A DNA stretch of 41,403 nt from Actinomycetota bacterium (GCA_023475565.1 JAMCVT010000049.1:1-41403); one strand, 5' to 3'; shown: positions 30,575 through 40,092, numbered from the stretch's first letter. Notes: generated by a model from the sequence alone, not told the origin. A program made the numbers and translations.

Positions 30575-31756
30575 TTATTTATACAGATAGTCCATGGTCA
30601 TAGGCAGATTATTGTTCAGCCCCCTGGAAAAAAGAAGCTGGTAGATATTAAGCCCGGAAGCCCTGAAGGAGGCCGCGCAGCCAATCAGGTAAAGGCTCCA
30701 CATGCGCACAAACCGGTCCCCGAATTTTTCCCTGACAGCGGATATGTTTTTCTGAAAATTGCTGTACCACCGGTCCAGGGTCAGGGCATAATGCAGCCGC
30801 AGGCTTTCCGCATGCAGAAGATGAAAGTTGTACTCAGGCACAAGCCAGGTGGTTTCCCTCAGGGAGGGGATATAGCCCCCGGGAAAGATGTACTTTTCCA
30901 TCCAGGAATTCACCGGGTGCTCGTCAGTCCCCATAATGGAATGAAGCAGGAACAGCCCCCCGGGGCAGAGCAGTTTATCCACTGCCTCCATATACTTGGC
31001 CAGGTTTTCCTTCCCCACGTGCTCAAACATGCCCACGCTGACTATTTTATCAAAGCTTTGCCCCTCAGCGGCAAGATCGAGATAATTCTTCATCTGTATA
31101 TCCACCGCCCCGGAAAGCCCCTCACTCTCCACCTTTTCCCTGGCGGCCCGGTACTGCTCCTCGCTGAGGGTAATTCCCAGGGCCTTCACCCCGAACTCCC
31201 TGGCCGCCGTGATCACCAGCCAGCCCCAGCCGCAGCCAATATCCAGAAGTTTCTCCCCCGGCTTTAGCTGCAGCTTTTTCAGCGTGTAATCAATTTTTTG
31301 CAGCTGGGCCTGGTAAAGAGAGTCGCCAGGGCTATTAAAATAGGCGCAGGAATAGCTCATGGTCTCATCCAGCCATAGAGAAAAAAATTCGTTCCCCAGG
31401 TCGTAGTGGTGCTGTATGTTTTGCTTCTGCCGGGCCTTTAAGTTTCCAATGCTGCTGATAACCGAGGCAATTTTGCCGGTTCTCCCACCGGAGACTGTAC
31501 CTTCTGTGTTTCTTTGGATAATCCGGATAATTTCCTCCATGCTTCCCTCAAAATCCACCAGGCCGTCCATATATGCCTCACCAAAGGCCAAAACGGCATT
31601 TTCCGGATTGAAGTTCACGGGAAGAGGCTTTTTAAGGGCAATTTTTACCCTGGGGGCGCCCCTGCCGTAAGCTACTTTTTCCCCGTCCCAGTAGCTGACC
31701 TCAAAATCGGCACCCTTAAATCCCTTGAAAAATGAATGATATATGTTTTTTATCAC
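30575..31756 (-). CDS. Cyclopropane-fatty-acid synthase family methyltransferase
   Basis: The 393-residue protein has an N-terminal lipid-binding part, then QHHYDLGNEFFSLWLDETMS, the SAM motif KLLDIGCGWGWLVITAAREF and GMFEHVGKENLAKYMEAVD; the C-terminal part has YSNFQKNISAVREKFGDRFV. It methylenates unsaturated membrane fatty acids with SAM. Length matches CfaA. The GTG start at 31756 has GGGG upstream. It converges on the GDT1 gene. Confidence 0.9.
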   Translation of the reverse strand: MIKNIYHSFFKGFKGADFEVSYWDGEKVAYGRGAPRVKIALKKPLPVNFNPENAVLAFGEAYMDGLVDFEGSMEEIIRIIQRNTEGTVSGGRTGKIASVISSIGNLKARQKQNIQHHYDLGNEFFSLWLDETMSYSCAYFNSPGDSLYQAQLQKIDYTLKKLQLKPGEKLLDIGCGWGWLVITAAREFGVKALGITLSEEQYRAAREKVESEGLSGAVDIQMKNYLDLAAEGQSFDKIVSVGMFEHVGKENLAKYMEAVDKLLCPGGLFLLHSIMGTDEHPVNSWMEKYIFPGGYIPSLRETTWLVPEYNFHLLHAESLRLHYALTLDRWYSNFQKNISAVREKFGDRFVRMWSLYLIGCAASFRASGLNIYQLLFSRGLNNNLPMTMDYLYK

Positions 31757-31934
31757 TATATCGCCCCTTCATTGGAAATCTGCATCTCTATCTTTGTCCA
31801 CATTAATATATGATGTCTCAACATTCCTTATAATATATATTCATCCACTGCAGCTGATATCATGATTGGCGGAAAGTAGTTAGTTATGCTTATAATGTAT
31901 TTTCTAAAAAAATTCAAAGCAAAAGTGATTCGGC

Positions 31935-31970
31935 AAAAAAAAAGCCGTGCAGGTTATTTCCCGCACGGCT
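31935..31970 (-). terminator. Rho-independent terminator of the repeat-protein gene
   Basis: On the minus strand, AGCCGTGC-GGGAAATAACCT-GCACGGCT is followed by TTTTTTTT, about 25 bases after the stop at 31997. Confidence 0.88.
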
Positions 31971-31996
31971 CTTGTTTACTCTATATCAAACTGTTT

Positions 31997-33664
31997 TTAA
32001 TCTACTCTCACGGTCATGGTGTCCCGGGCTATAACCTTTTCATTGTCGTCCAGGTCCACCAGCGTGATTTCCACATTGTAGGTCCCCACCCTGGCCACGT
32101 TGAGGCTGAAGGTGGTGGTGGCGCTGTAATCTTCCGGAAGGGAGAATCCCGATGAAGGCCCGTAGTAGCCCACCACATCGCTCCCGTCCTGGCTCAGCGG
32201 CATGTTTCTCCACACCTGGCCGTCCCTGTACCTGAAAGCAGGGATATAGCTCAGCTTAGCATCTTCCACTCTGAATTTGAAAAGCACACTGTCATATTCC
32301 CTGGCGTTTTCCGGGTTGGCTGCGCTGACGGTAAACTCCTTCTCCACTCCGGCGTCAAGTGTCAGATTCCCGGCTGTAATGCTGGCGTCAGAGTAATCGC
32401 TGTCTACTGTAACCGTCATGGTGTCCCTGGCTATGGTCTGCTCATTATTGTCCAGGTCCACCAGCCTTATTTCCACATTATAGGTTCCGGTCTCAGCCAT
32501 TTTCAGCCTGAGGGCGGTGGTGTCGCTGTAGTCCTCCGGGAAGGAGAACCCTGCTGAGGGGCCGAAGTAGCCCACCACATTACTTCCGCTCCGGGCCAGG
32601 GAGATGTTCCTCCAGGTGTCGCCGTCCTTGTAGCGCAGTACCGAAACATCATTCAGGCCAGCGCCTTCCACAATAAATTTGTATCTTACACTATCATACC
32701 CGGTATTACCCGGCGAGTTGGAGGCGCTGACGGTAAACTCTTTCTCCACCCCGGCTGTGAGTTCAAGATCTTCCGCCGGGAAGGAAACCAGCGCTGAATC
32801 CACGTATACCTTCATGCCGTCCCTGGCCAGCACCTGCTCATGGCTGTCCAGATCCACCAGCCTTATGTTCACGCTGTAGGTGCCCGCCTTATCCATCTTC
32901 AGCCTGAAGTCGGTGGTGGCGCTGTAATCTGCCGGCATGGCGAATCCCGATGAGGGGCCGAAATAGCCGGTGACACTGCCGGAGTCCTGGCTCAGCGGCA
33001 CATCCCTCCAGGTGCTGCCGTCCTTGTACTGGAAGGAATCTATGTCGCTTAAGCTGGTATTGGGTATTGAAAATCTAAACAGCACACTGTTGTAGTCTTT
33101 GCCGCTCTCCGGGTTGGTGGCGCTCACCGTAAAATTTTTCTCCTCGCCAACAGACATGGAAATGTCTTCAGCTATCACCGAAGGCATTGTATTGCTCTGG
33201 GCCGCCCCCAGCAGCTTGCCTACCAGGCCGGGTGACAGAACAATTCTCCCCCTGCCTTTTTTAATGCTGGACACATCTAAAGTGGTACCGTTCACCAGTA
33301 TGGTGTTGTCTTTAAGGTTGACCTCAATATACTTGCCATCCTTTGCAATCCTGACGGTGTCCTCATTAAAGGTAACTGTGGCCCCCAGGCCCATGGTTAT
33401 GGCGTTTATCGGTATCAATATACGCCCTTCCTTGTATACGGGAGCCTTGAAGGAACCGGTGGAAAGCTTTTGATCCTTTTTAGGCCCGCCCTTAAGTTTG
33501 ACATTGCTCTGAGCCCGGACCTCCCACTGCTGCATTAATTTGATTTCCTCTTTTGCCTTGGGGCCTTTCCCCTGGCCATTCTGCATGGCCGACGCCATTG
33601 CGGCGGAACTCATCACCATGGCCGCACAGACAGCCGCCGTGGCAATGACTTTAAACTTGGTCAC
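31997..33664 (-). CDS. Secreted protein: copper-amine-oxidase-like N-terminal domain plus three tandem repeats
   Basis: The 555-residue protein has a signal peptide (cleavage near residue 26), a linker, and a copper-amine-oxidase-like N-terminal domain at about 70-150 (RILIPINAITMGLGATVTFN, IEVNLKDNTILVNGTTLDV). Three repeats of about 128 residues follow (about 165-295, 300-425, 430-555). Each runs from a GVEKEFTVSASNP-like start through YKDGxTWRN, GYFGPSSGF and DYSATT to VDLDxxEQVIARDTMTV. The first domain occurs in many clostridial surface proteins without oxidase activity. The repeats look like beta-sandwich modules but are not assigned to a named family. The GTG at 33664 has GGAGG 7 bases upstream; longer starts are not supported. 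Confidence 0.78.
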   Translation of the reverse strand: MTKFKVIATAAVCAAMVMSSAAMASAMQNGQGKGPKAKEEIKLMQQWEVRAQSNVKLKGGPKKDQKLSTGSFKAPVYKEGRILIPINAITMGLGATVTFNEDTVRIAKDGKYIEVNLKDNTILVNGTTLDVSSIKKGRGRIVLSPGLVGKLLGAAQSNTMPSVIAEDISMSVGEEKNFTVSATNPESGKDYNSVLFRFSIPNTSLSDIDSFQYKDGSTWRDVPLSQDSGSVTGYFGPSSGFAMPADYSATTDFRLKMDKAGTYSVNIRLVDLDSHEQVLARDGMKVYVDSALVSFPAEDLELTAGVEKEFTVSASNSPGNTGYDSVRYKFIVEGAGLNDVSVLRYKDGDTWRNISLARSGSNVVGYFGPSAGFSFPEDYSDTTALRLKMAETGTYNVEIRLVDLDNNEQTIARDTMTVTVDSDYSDASITAGNLTLDAGVEKEFTVSAANPENAREYDSVLFKFRVEDAKLSYIPAFRYRDGQVWRNMPLSQDGSDVVGYYGPSSGFSLPEDYSATTTFSLNVARVGTYNVEITLVDLDDNEKVIARDTMTVRVD

Positions 33665-33895
33665 CCGACCACCTCCAATTCCGGGGCTCATACCCCTGCA
33701 CTCTATAACAGATATACGGGGCATCCTCTGTTTATAAGAGGGTTGACAGGCAAATACTTTTTGTAAATAACTGTCCTTTTTTCTGTTAAGCAGCAAATAT
33801 AAATACCCGGAAATCGACGTAATTACCGGTATGTATTGTTGGGAGGCACAAGTGCAACACTATAACTGTAATTTTTTGTTGAAGGAGGTTTTAGG

Positions 33896-34675
33896 TTGAA
33901 GGAAATAAGGCTGGCGACAACCACCAGCGCCCAGGACAGCGGCCTGCTGGACCGGCTTCTGCCCAGATTTGAATCGGAAAGCGGGTACCGGGTCAGGGTC
34001 CAGGCGGTGGGCAGCGGCATGGCCATGGATCTGGCCAGAAAGGGAAACGCCGACGTCCTTCTGGTCCACGAGCCCGAAAGTGAAAGAAAACTGCTGGACG
34101 AGGGTATTGGAACGGACAGGAGGCTGGTTATGCACAATGACTTTGTGCTGGCCGGACCTCCAAACGACCCGGCCGGAATAAGGGGCCTGCAGTCGATCAC
34201 AGAGGCCTTCAGAAAAATAGCAGAAGCCGGGAGCCCCTTTGTTTCCAGGGGGGACGCCTCCGGCACCGACAAGAGGGAGAAAACGATCTGGAAGAAGGCC
34301 GGCCTTGATCCCAGCGCAGCAAAATACAGTGAGACCAAGAGCGGCATGGCCGAAACCCTGGCCGCGGCAGACGGGAAAAAGGGCTACACACTGACCGACA
34401 GAGCCACTTTCCTGTCGCAGAAGCACAATCTCGAAATAATGGCGGAGGGGGACGACCTGCTTCTGAACATGTACCATGTCATCAGGGTCAACCCCGGGAA
34501 AATCTCCGGCGTCAACGCCGAAGGGGCGGAAAGGCTGGCCGGCTTCATGGTAGGCTCCGGGGCCCAGCAGCTAATAGGGGACTTCATGAGAGAAGGGTCC
34601 GGCCGGCTGTTTATCCCGGATGCCGGAAAATCTGAGCAGGATGTGCTGAGAGGCTGGAAGCAGGTGCTGGCGTAG
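33896..34675 (+). CDS. TupA-like tungstate-binding protein without signal peptide
   Basis: The 259-residue periplasmic-binding-protein fold of the tungstate (TupA) family: RLATTTSAQDSGLLDRLLPR, GSGMAMDLARKGNADVLLVH, DFVLAGPPNDPAGI, FVSRGDASGTDKREKTIWKK and MYHVIRVNPGK. TupA is normally exported or lipid-anchored and feeds a TupBC transporter. Here the TTG start (AAGGAGG 7 bases upstream) lies almost at the first family motif, an in-frame stop precedes it, and no signal sequence is possible. No transporter genes adjoin. It could be a cytoplasmic oxyanion sensor or carrier. Confidence 0.85.
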   Translation: MKEIRLATTTSAQDSGLLDRLLPRFESESGYRVRVQAVGSGMAMDLARKGNADVLLVHEPESERKLLDEGIGTDRRLVMHNDFVLAGPPNDPAGIRGLQSITEAFRKIAEAGSPFVSRGDASGTDKREKTIWKKAGLDPSAAKYSETKSGMAETLAAADGKKGYTLTDRATFLSQKHNLEIMAEGDDLLLNMYHVIRVNPGKISGVNAEGAERLAGFMVGSGAQQLIGDFMREGSGRLFIPDAGKSEQDVLRGWKQVLA

Positions 34676-34761
34676 CATATCCGTAAAAAACCCGCCGGCC
34701 CGCCGGCAGGAGTGTTATTTCCTGCCCATGTTTTCACGGTGTCAAAATGCAAATTGCCTTT

Positions 34762-34798
34762 AAAAAACCCCCGGCCTAAGCCTAAGCCAGGGGTTTTT
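34762..34798. terminator. Bidirectional terminator between the TupA-like and permease genes
   Basis: AAAAAACCCC.GGC and GCC.GGGGTTTTT form a stem with A/T tails on both sides, placed between two convergent genes. A further GC hairpin (CGCCGGCCCGCCGGC region, about 34690) follows the TupA-like stop. Confidence 0.75.
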
Positions 34799-34812
34799 CA
34801 TTGTGTATTTAA

Positions 34813-36723
34813 TTATTTATCATTATTTTGCTCCGGCTGAGCCGGGTAATTTTTCTTCCGGTTATTGCGGCCGGGCAGGTCCTCGAGGTAGAAGGGCAGC
34901 ACCGAAACAACCACGTGCCTCTTGTCGAAAAGGGCATTGGCTATAAATAAGCTGGTATTGTTGTGCAGTGCCATCTCCCAGCCCTTGGAAACAATGAACT
35001 GGGGCAGCAGGACGGTAATCATATCCCCGGGCCTGGAGGCGTGCTCCTCTGAATCGATATACTCTACCAGGGGGTTTACAACCTCACGGTAGGGAGATTG
35101 TTTTACTACCAGCGGAATATCGGTATCCAGCAGCTCCCACTTTTTCTTCAGCTTATCGGCCTCACCGTCGAATGGCTCAACGTGAAAGGCCACCACATTG
35201 GGGGTAAGGCTTCTGGCATATCTGAGGGCCAGCACCACCAGCCCGTTAAGGCTGGCAATAGGCACAATAAAGTGATGATCATACCTGGCTTTCATAGAAA
35301 GGGTGACCAGGGAGTCGTTGGGCACGTCAAGCTGCTTGGCAACCGAGTTATAATGCCCCTTGACCTTCATCATCAGGGCCACTATAAGCGGTATAAGGAG
35401 CAGCACGATCCATGCTCCGGAGGTAAATTTTTCAACGCCTATTATTATAACCGTAACCAGTGTAATAACGGCCCCTATGCCGTTTATCAGGGCTTTATAG
35501 CGCCAGCCGGCGGGCCTCAGCCTGAACCACCGGATCAGCATGCCGAACTGAGCCAGAGTAAAGGAGGTGAATACCCCCACCGCATACAGGGGAATCAGCA
35601 GGTGGGTATCGCCGCCGAATATGGTAACCAGTAAAACTGCCATGAGGCCCAGCGCTACAATTCCGTTGCTGTAATTAAGCCTGTGGCCGCGTATGGCGAA
35701 CTGCCTCGGCGCGTACCCATCGCGGGCAATTATAGAAAGAAGTGTTGGAAAGCCGGCAAAGGCTGTGTTGGCTGCCATAGCCAGCAGAACCGCCGTGGTG
35801 GCCTGTATGACATAAAAAATTATTCCCTTGCCGAATACAGCAATGGCTATCTGGCTGATAACGGTCTGCTGGGAACTTGGCATCGGGTGGTATATGGTGC
35901 TGAGATAGGCAACGCCGCCGAAAGTAAGCAACACAGCTCCCGCCAGTATAGCATAGGCCATCTTTGCATTCTTCCGGGCAGGCTCTTTAAAATTAGGCAC
36001 GGCGTCGGCTATCGCCTCAACCCCTGTAACGGCAGCGCAGCCGGACGAAAAGGCCTTCAGGAGGAGGAAGATGGTCACCGCCTGTGTGCCGAAGGTTACC
36101 TCAGGCACTGGCGGGGAGATGATCCCAGCCGGCTCTCCTCCGCCCCCCTTAATAATCCCTGCAATAATAAGGGTGGCAATAGTTATCATAAATGCATAGG
36201 TAGGAAAGCTGAACCACCTGGAAGATTCCCTGATCCCCCGGAGATTGCCCACAATCATTAAAAGTATTATTGAAATGGCTATGGCTACACGGTGGTCAAA
36301 AAGAGAGGGGATGGCCGAGGTAATGGCCGCAGTGCCGGCGCTTATACTAACCGCCACGGTCAGCACATAGTCCACCGACAGGGAGGCCCCTACAATAAGC
36401 CCGTAAGTGGTTTTAAGGTTTTCTTTGGCCACTATATAGGCGCCGCCCCCACCGGGATACGCATCGACTATCTGGCGATAGGACACCGTCAGCACAAGCA
36501 GCAGAAATACTATGACACCGGCAATTTCCGGAATCCAGGAGTACGACATAAGCCCTATGGCCGGAACCAGGGCCCACAGTATTTCATCTACGGCGTAGGC
36601 AACAGAAGAGATGGCGTCGCTGGCTAGTATGGGCAGCCCCCAGAAGACGCTGAATCTCTCCTCACTCAACTGGCTTGTGGCCAAACGGTTTCCCAATATC
36701 CTACGGCCCAGTTGCCCGATCAA
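34813..36723 (-). CDS. APC-superfamily amino acid permease with C-terminal cytosolic domain
   Basis: About 636 residues. Twelve helices occupy the first 440 or so residues, with APC signatures (LPILASDAISSVAYAVDEIL, YPGGGGAYIVAKENLKTTYG, FSSGCAAVTGVEAIADAVPN). A soluble domain of about 170 residues follows (HHFIVPIASLNGLVVLALRY, ALHNNTSLFIANALFDKRHV), resembling a stress-protein/KUP-like tail. Probable amino acid or cation importer. The TTG at 36723 has GGGGGA about 5-7 bases upstream; a TTG at 36738 has none. Confidence 0.82.
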   Translation of the reverse strand: MIGQLGRRILGNRLATSQLSEERFSVFWGLPILASDAISSVAYAVDEILWALVPAIGLMSYSWIPEIAGVIVFLLLVLTVSYRQIVDAYPGGGGAYIVAKENLKTTYGLIVGASLSVDYVLTVAVSISAGTAAITSAIPSLFDHRVAIAISIILLMIVGNLRGIRESSRWFSFPTYAFMITIATLIIAGIIKGGGGEPAGIISPPVPEVTFGTQAVTIFLLLKAFSSGCAAVTGVEAIADAVPNFKEPARKNAKMAYAILAGAVLLTFGGVAYLSTIYHPMPSSQQTVISQIAIAVFGKGIIFYVIQATTAVLLAMAANTAFAGFPTLLSIIARDGYAPRQFAIRGHRLNYSNGIVALGLMAVLLVTIFGGDTHLLIPLYAVGVFTSFTLAQFGMLIRWFRLRPAGWRYKALINGIGAVITLVTVIIIGVEKFTSGAWIVLLLIPLIVALMMKVKGHYNSVAKQLDVPNDSLVTLSMKARYDHHFIVPIASLNGLVVLALRYARSLTPNVVAFHVEPFDGEADKLKKKWELLDTDIPLVVKQSPYREVVNPLVEYIDSEEHASRPGDMITVLLPQFIVSKGWEMALHNNTSLFIANALFDKRHVVVSVLPFYLEDLPGRNNRKKNYPAQPEQNNDK

Positions 36724-36938
36724 ACCGTTATCCCCCAATATTATAAAATTGATATATACATACCGATTATTTTAGCAGTTTTTGTTATATTGTAAACATA
36801 TTTTTTAGAATAAATAAAAATATCGTAGGGTGTATTTTAGCCGGGGCAGCCCCCCCACCAAGAGGAGGCCTGTTATTCTAAATGGCAGGCGGGCTGAAGA
36901 TTATAGCGGTATGTATTCCACTGCCGGGGTCTGACAGT

Positions 36939-36979
36939 AAAAATCACCCGCCCGGGTAGAGTTATCCGGCTGCGGGTGA
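36939..36979 (-). terminator. Rho-independent terminator of the etf operon
   Basis: On the minus strand, TCACCCGC.GCCGG pairs with CCGGGC.GGGTGA and is followed by TTTTTACT, 20 bases past the stop at 36999. The interval 36739-36998 otherwise shows only the AT-rich region upstream of the permease. Confidence 0.8.
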
Positions 36980-36998
36980 ATTTGATTAATTAACTGTT

Positions 36999-38072
36999 TT
37001 AATACTGCCCGTTATAAAAGATTACCGACCAGCTCCCGCCCTTCGTCCACGTTATGGAGGCCAGGCGTTTTAGCCGTTCCTGCCGGCAGATATCCTTTGG
37101 CCCGGGGATGATCTCACGGATATAGTCCGGGGAGTCTTCAAGGAATGCCCTAAGGGAATCCAGGGCTCCGGAAAGCACCGCCCTCTGGTAGCTGTCTCCC
37201 GCAATATAGGCCTCGCCCTGATCTCCCTGCCCGCAGTGGCTGCCAATCATCTTCATAATAAAGTCCAGTGAAGTATGGTCCCCCTCAGTCTTAAATACCA
37301 GGCAGGCCTCCCCCAGGTGCCTGAACTTAAAGCCCGCGGGAGTATTATCACAAAGGGCGCTGTTGAGCAGCACAACCTCCTGCAGTCCGCCGGGCAATTC
37401 CTCCAGGAGCAGGGACAGAGCTTCAGCTGCTTTAGCCAGGTCCACACCGGCAGCCACCAGGCAGCCGCCCTTTTGCGCAGGAGTCATTTTCAGGTGCACG
37501 CCTGCAATAACGGCTGCGCTCTCACGGTATCCGGACAAAATAAAGGAAAGGTGGTAGTTGTCCATGTCTTTAATACCGCTTTCGCCTACCGTAACGAGCC
37601 TACCACCGGCAAGAACCAGGTCCAGGCCGCAAAGGCAGGCCGTTCGGCATTTGAAGTGAGGCTCCCCATCTTCAAAACACTCCACTACGTTCTCCCCGAT
37701 GGTTTCCCCCTGGTGCAGGCAGTCATTGCCGGGGAATACAAACCCGTATTCCAGAGCTGTTTTAATAACCAGCGCAGTCCCGGCCGCCGGGCCGGCCAGT
37801 ATACTGTGCCTGATCCGGTCCACTGTTATACTGTTCATCTTTTCCAGAGACAGCACTATCCTGGGACCGGTGACAGGGCATTTAGCCGGCCCAATCAGGT
37901 ATTTGGGGGTTTCCACAGGTATTTCCTCTTTATGGGCTATATCCATAATCCCGGCAATTTCACCGGCGGATGATGGTTTTACAACCACGGTTTCACCGGT
38001 TTTCAGCACATTTTGAGGGCCTATCAGCGCAGCAAGCCGCCTTGCTGCCAGCTCCAGCCTTTCCCCCGCCAT
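36999..38072 (-). CDS. Divergent FAD-oxidoreductase (GlcD-like) paralog linked to EtfAB
   Basis: The 357-residue protein retains the layout of the PCMH-type FAD domain of GlcD-like dehydrogenases: TVVVKPSSAGEIAGIMDIAH, IVLSLEKMNSI, CLCGLDLVLAGGRLVTVGE and SFILSGYRESAAVIAGVHLK. The usual glycine-rich FAD pyrophosphate loop (PRGGGTGLSGG-like) is replaced by PVETPKYLIGPAKCPVTG, and the chain is about 100 residues shorter than GlcD. It may have lost FAD or act as a structural partner of EtfAB. The ATG at 38072 has GGGAAGG 8 bases upstream; its start overlaps the etfA stop. Confidence 0.7.
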   Translation of the reverse strand: MAGERLELAARRLAALIGPQNVLKTGETVVVKPSSAGEIAGIMDIAHKEEIPVETPKYLIGPAKCPVTGPRIVLSLEKMNSITVDRIRHSILAGPAAGTALVIKTALEYGFVFPGNDCLHQGETIGENVVECFEDGEPHFKCRTACLCGLDLVLAGGRLVTVGESGIKDMDNYHLSFILSGYRESAAVIAGVHLKMTPAQKGGCLVAAGVDLAKAAEALSLLLEELPGGLQEVVLLNSALCDNTPAGFKFRHLGEACLVFKTEGDHTSLDFIMKMIGSHCGQGDQGEAYIAGDSYQRAVLSGALDSLRAFLEDSPDYIREIIPGPKDICRQERLKRLASITWTKGGSWSVIFYNGQY

Positions 38073-38073
38073 A

Positions 38074-39081
38074 TTAAGCACCTTCCCCTTTTTCAGAGTG
38101 ACTTTTAAAGGCCCGGGTCAATTCCTGAACCGCCATGGGGGCATCGCCGATTATGCCCAGGTCGGCCACCTTAAAAATCTGCGCTTTTGGATCTTCATTT
38201 ATGGCCACTATATAATCGGAGGTGATCATTCCGGCCAGGTGCTGTATTTTTCCGGACACCCCGGCCGCTATATATACCTTGGGGGCCACGGTTTTACCGG
38301 TAAGTCCCACCTGGCAGGAAAATGGCGCCCACCCGGCCTCCACCGCATCCCGGGTGGCCCCCAGCCCGGCGCCCATCAACCCGGCCAGTTCAGCCAGCTG
38401 TTTGAAGTTATCCCTGCTTTTTATTCCCTTTCCCCCGGTCAGCACAATTTCCGCGCTTTCCAGATTGGCATCGCCTTCCTCGCTGCGAATGAATGAAATA
38501 AACCTTTCCTGCCACTCACCTTCAAGGCTGTAATCTTTCCTGACCACTTCCCCCCTTCTGCCGGTATCGGCAGGCAGGGGCTTTATGGAGCGGGGCCTTA
38601 CGGTGGCCATCTGGGGCCTGGTCCGGGGTGTTTTGATGGTAGCCATTATATTGCCCCCGATGGCCGGGCGGGTCTGCATAAGGAGGCTGTCTTTGGGGTC
38701 TATGTCCAGGTCGGTGCAGTCGGCGGTGAGCCCGGTGCCGAGCCTGGCTGCCGCAATGGGCATAATGGTCCTCCCGTAAGTTGTGGCCGGGGCAATCACT
38801 ATATCCGGCCTTTCCCCGCGAATAGCGCTTACCAGCAGGCTGGCCGCCGGGGTGGCGAGCCTGCTGTCCGGCATACCGGGGCTTACCACCAGCACCCGGT
38901 CCGCTCCCCCCCTGATCAGCTCTTCAAAATCACCTTCGCCGGTTCCCAGCACCAGGCAGTCCACCAATACATCTGTTTTTTCCGCCAGCCGCCTGCCCCA
39001 GGCAATCATTTCATAAGTAACACTGTGTACATTACCGCTGCGCACTTCGGCTAAAACCATTATATTACCTTTAATTTCCAT
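38074..39081 (-). CDS. etfA: Electron transfer flavoprotein alpha subunit
   Basis: The 335-residue protein has N-terminal ETF domain (IMVLAEVRSGNVHSVTYEMI) and C-terminal FAD domain (VGLTGKTVAPKVYIAAGVSG, HLAGMITSDYIVAINEDPKA, FKVADLGIIGDA). It carries electrons between dehydrogenases and membrane or bifurcating partners. The ATG at 39081 (AAGG 9 bases upstream) overlaps the end of etfB; a GTG at 39090 is the alternative. Confidence 0.93.
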   Translation of the reverse strand: MEIKGNIMVLAEVRSGNVHSVTYEMIAWGRRLAEKTDVLVDCLVLGTGEGDFEELIRGGADRVLVVSPGMPDSRLATPAASLLVSAIRGERPDIVIAPATTYGRTIMPIAAARLGTGLTADCTDLDIDPKDSLLMQTRPAIGGNIMATIKTPRTRPQMATVRPRSIKPLPADTGRRGEVVRKDYSLEGEWQERFISFIRSEEGDANLESAEIVLTGGKGIKSRDNFKQLAELAGLMGAGLGATRDAVEAGWAPFSCQVGLTGKTVAPKVYIAAGVSGKIQHLAGMITSDYIVAINEDPKAQIFKVADLGIIGDAPMAVQELTRAFKSHSEKGEGA

Positions 39082-39892
39082 GGCCTTCACCCTTTTTCAT
39101 CAAATCCCTACCCTTAAGCACTTCCAGTATGGCAGTGGCCGCTGCAGCCATTTTTGCTTCGTTTCCGGCCTCCATATAGGTTGTATTCCTGGACAGCCTG
39201 GGGCTGAATATTTTGGCCACCCGGGTGGCCGATCCCTTCAGGCCGGCGTCGGCTTCCTCCATCCCTATATCCTGGGGGCCCCAGACGGGAAAAATAATTT
39301 TTTTGGCAATAACATACTGACGGACAGTAGGCAGGGGAGGGTTGTTAATGTCCCTGACCACCGTAACCAGGGCCGGAAGCCTTACCAAAACCTCCTCTTC
39401 CCCTTCCTCCACAATACGCCGGGCCACTATTGAGTCACCCTCCACGTCCAGCCTGTTAACAAAGGTCACCACCGGCAGGTTAAGGAAAGCAGCCGTCATC
39501 GGCCCTGTTTGCCCTGTTTCTCCGTCAGTGGCCTTTTCCCCGGCCAGTATAAGGTCAAAACCTCCGGTTTTACGTATGGTAGCCGCCAGCACCCGGGAGG
39601 TGGCCAGGGTGTCCGATCCTCCAAAGGCCTTGTGGGACAGCAGTATCCCCCGGTCAGCCCCCCGGGCGCAGGCCTCCAGAAGAACCCTCCGGGCGGCGGG
39701 GGGCCCCATGGTAATGGCCGTAACCGTACTGCCCGGGAACCTGCCTTTTATTCTGGCAGCCTCGGTTATGGCGTGCTCGTCCAGGGGGTTTAACACGGTT
39801 TCAGAAGCGTCCCGGATCATCACCCCTGTTTCCGGGTCCATCCGGGTATTGGCAGTGCTGGGCACCTGTTTTATCAAAACAACAATATCCAT
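39071..39892 (-). CDS. etfB: Electron transfer flavoprotein beta subunit
   Basis: The 273-residue protein: DIVVLIKQVPSTANTRMDPE, LNPLDEHAITEAARIKGRF, LILAGEKATDGETGQTGPMT (nucleotide-binding signature) and VRLPALVTVVRDINNPPLPT. The beta subunit binds AMP or a second flavin and pairs with EtfA. It is the first gene of the etfB-etfA-GlcD-like operon. GGAGG lies 14 bases before the ATG, longer than usual. The upstream 39893-40092 gap contains no gene; only a possible GGCAGC/GCTGCC hairpin was noticed. Confidence 0.93.
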   Translation of the reverse strand: MDIVVLIKQVPSTANTRMDPETGVMIRDASETVLNPLDEHAITEAARIKGRFPGSTVTAITMGPPAARRVLLEACARGADRGILLSHKAFGGSDTLATSRVLAATIRKTGGFDLILAGEKATDGETGQTGPMTAAFLNLPVVTFVNRLDVEGDSIVARRIVEEGEEEVLVRLPALVTVVRDINNPPLPTVRQYVIAKKIIFPVWGPQDIGMEEADAGLKGSATRVAKIFSPRLSRNTTYMEAGNEAKMAAAATAILEVLKGRDLMKKGEGHGN

Positions 39893-40092
39893 CCGAATAA
39901 ATCTATCCTCCTGTCAGATCTCTGATGTCTGCCCCCAATTTATTCTTATCTTTTACCCAGTAATTAAAAGCTTTTCTAGGAGGCAGCCCCTTTTTCCTCC
40001 TTTCTTTTTTCGATGCTGCCCAAAGGCTATCCTGGGCATTAGTACAGGAGAGAAGATTTATTGTGTAATACCGGCCCTTTGTAAATCTGCCG

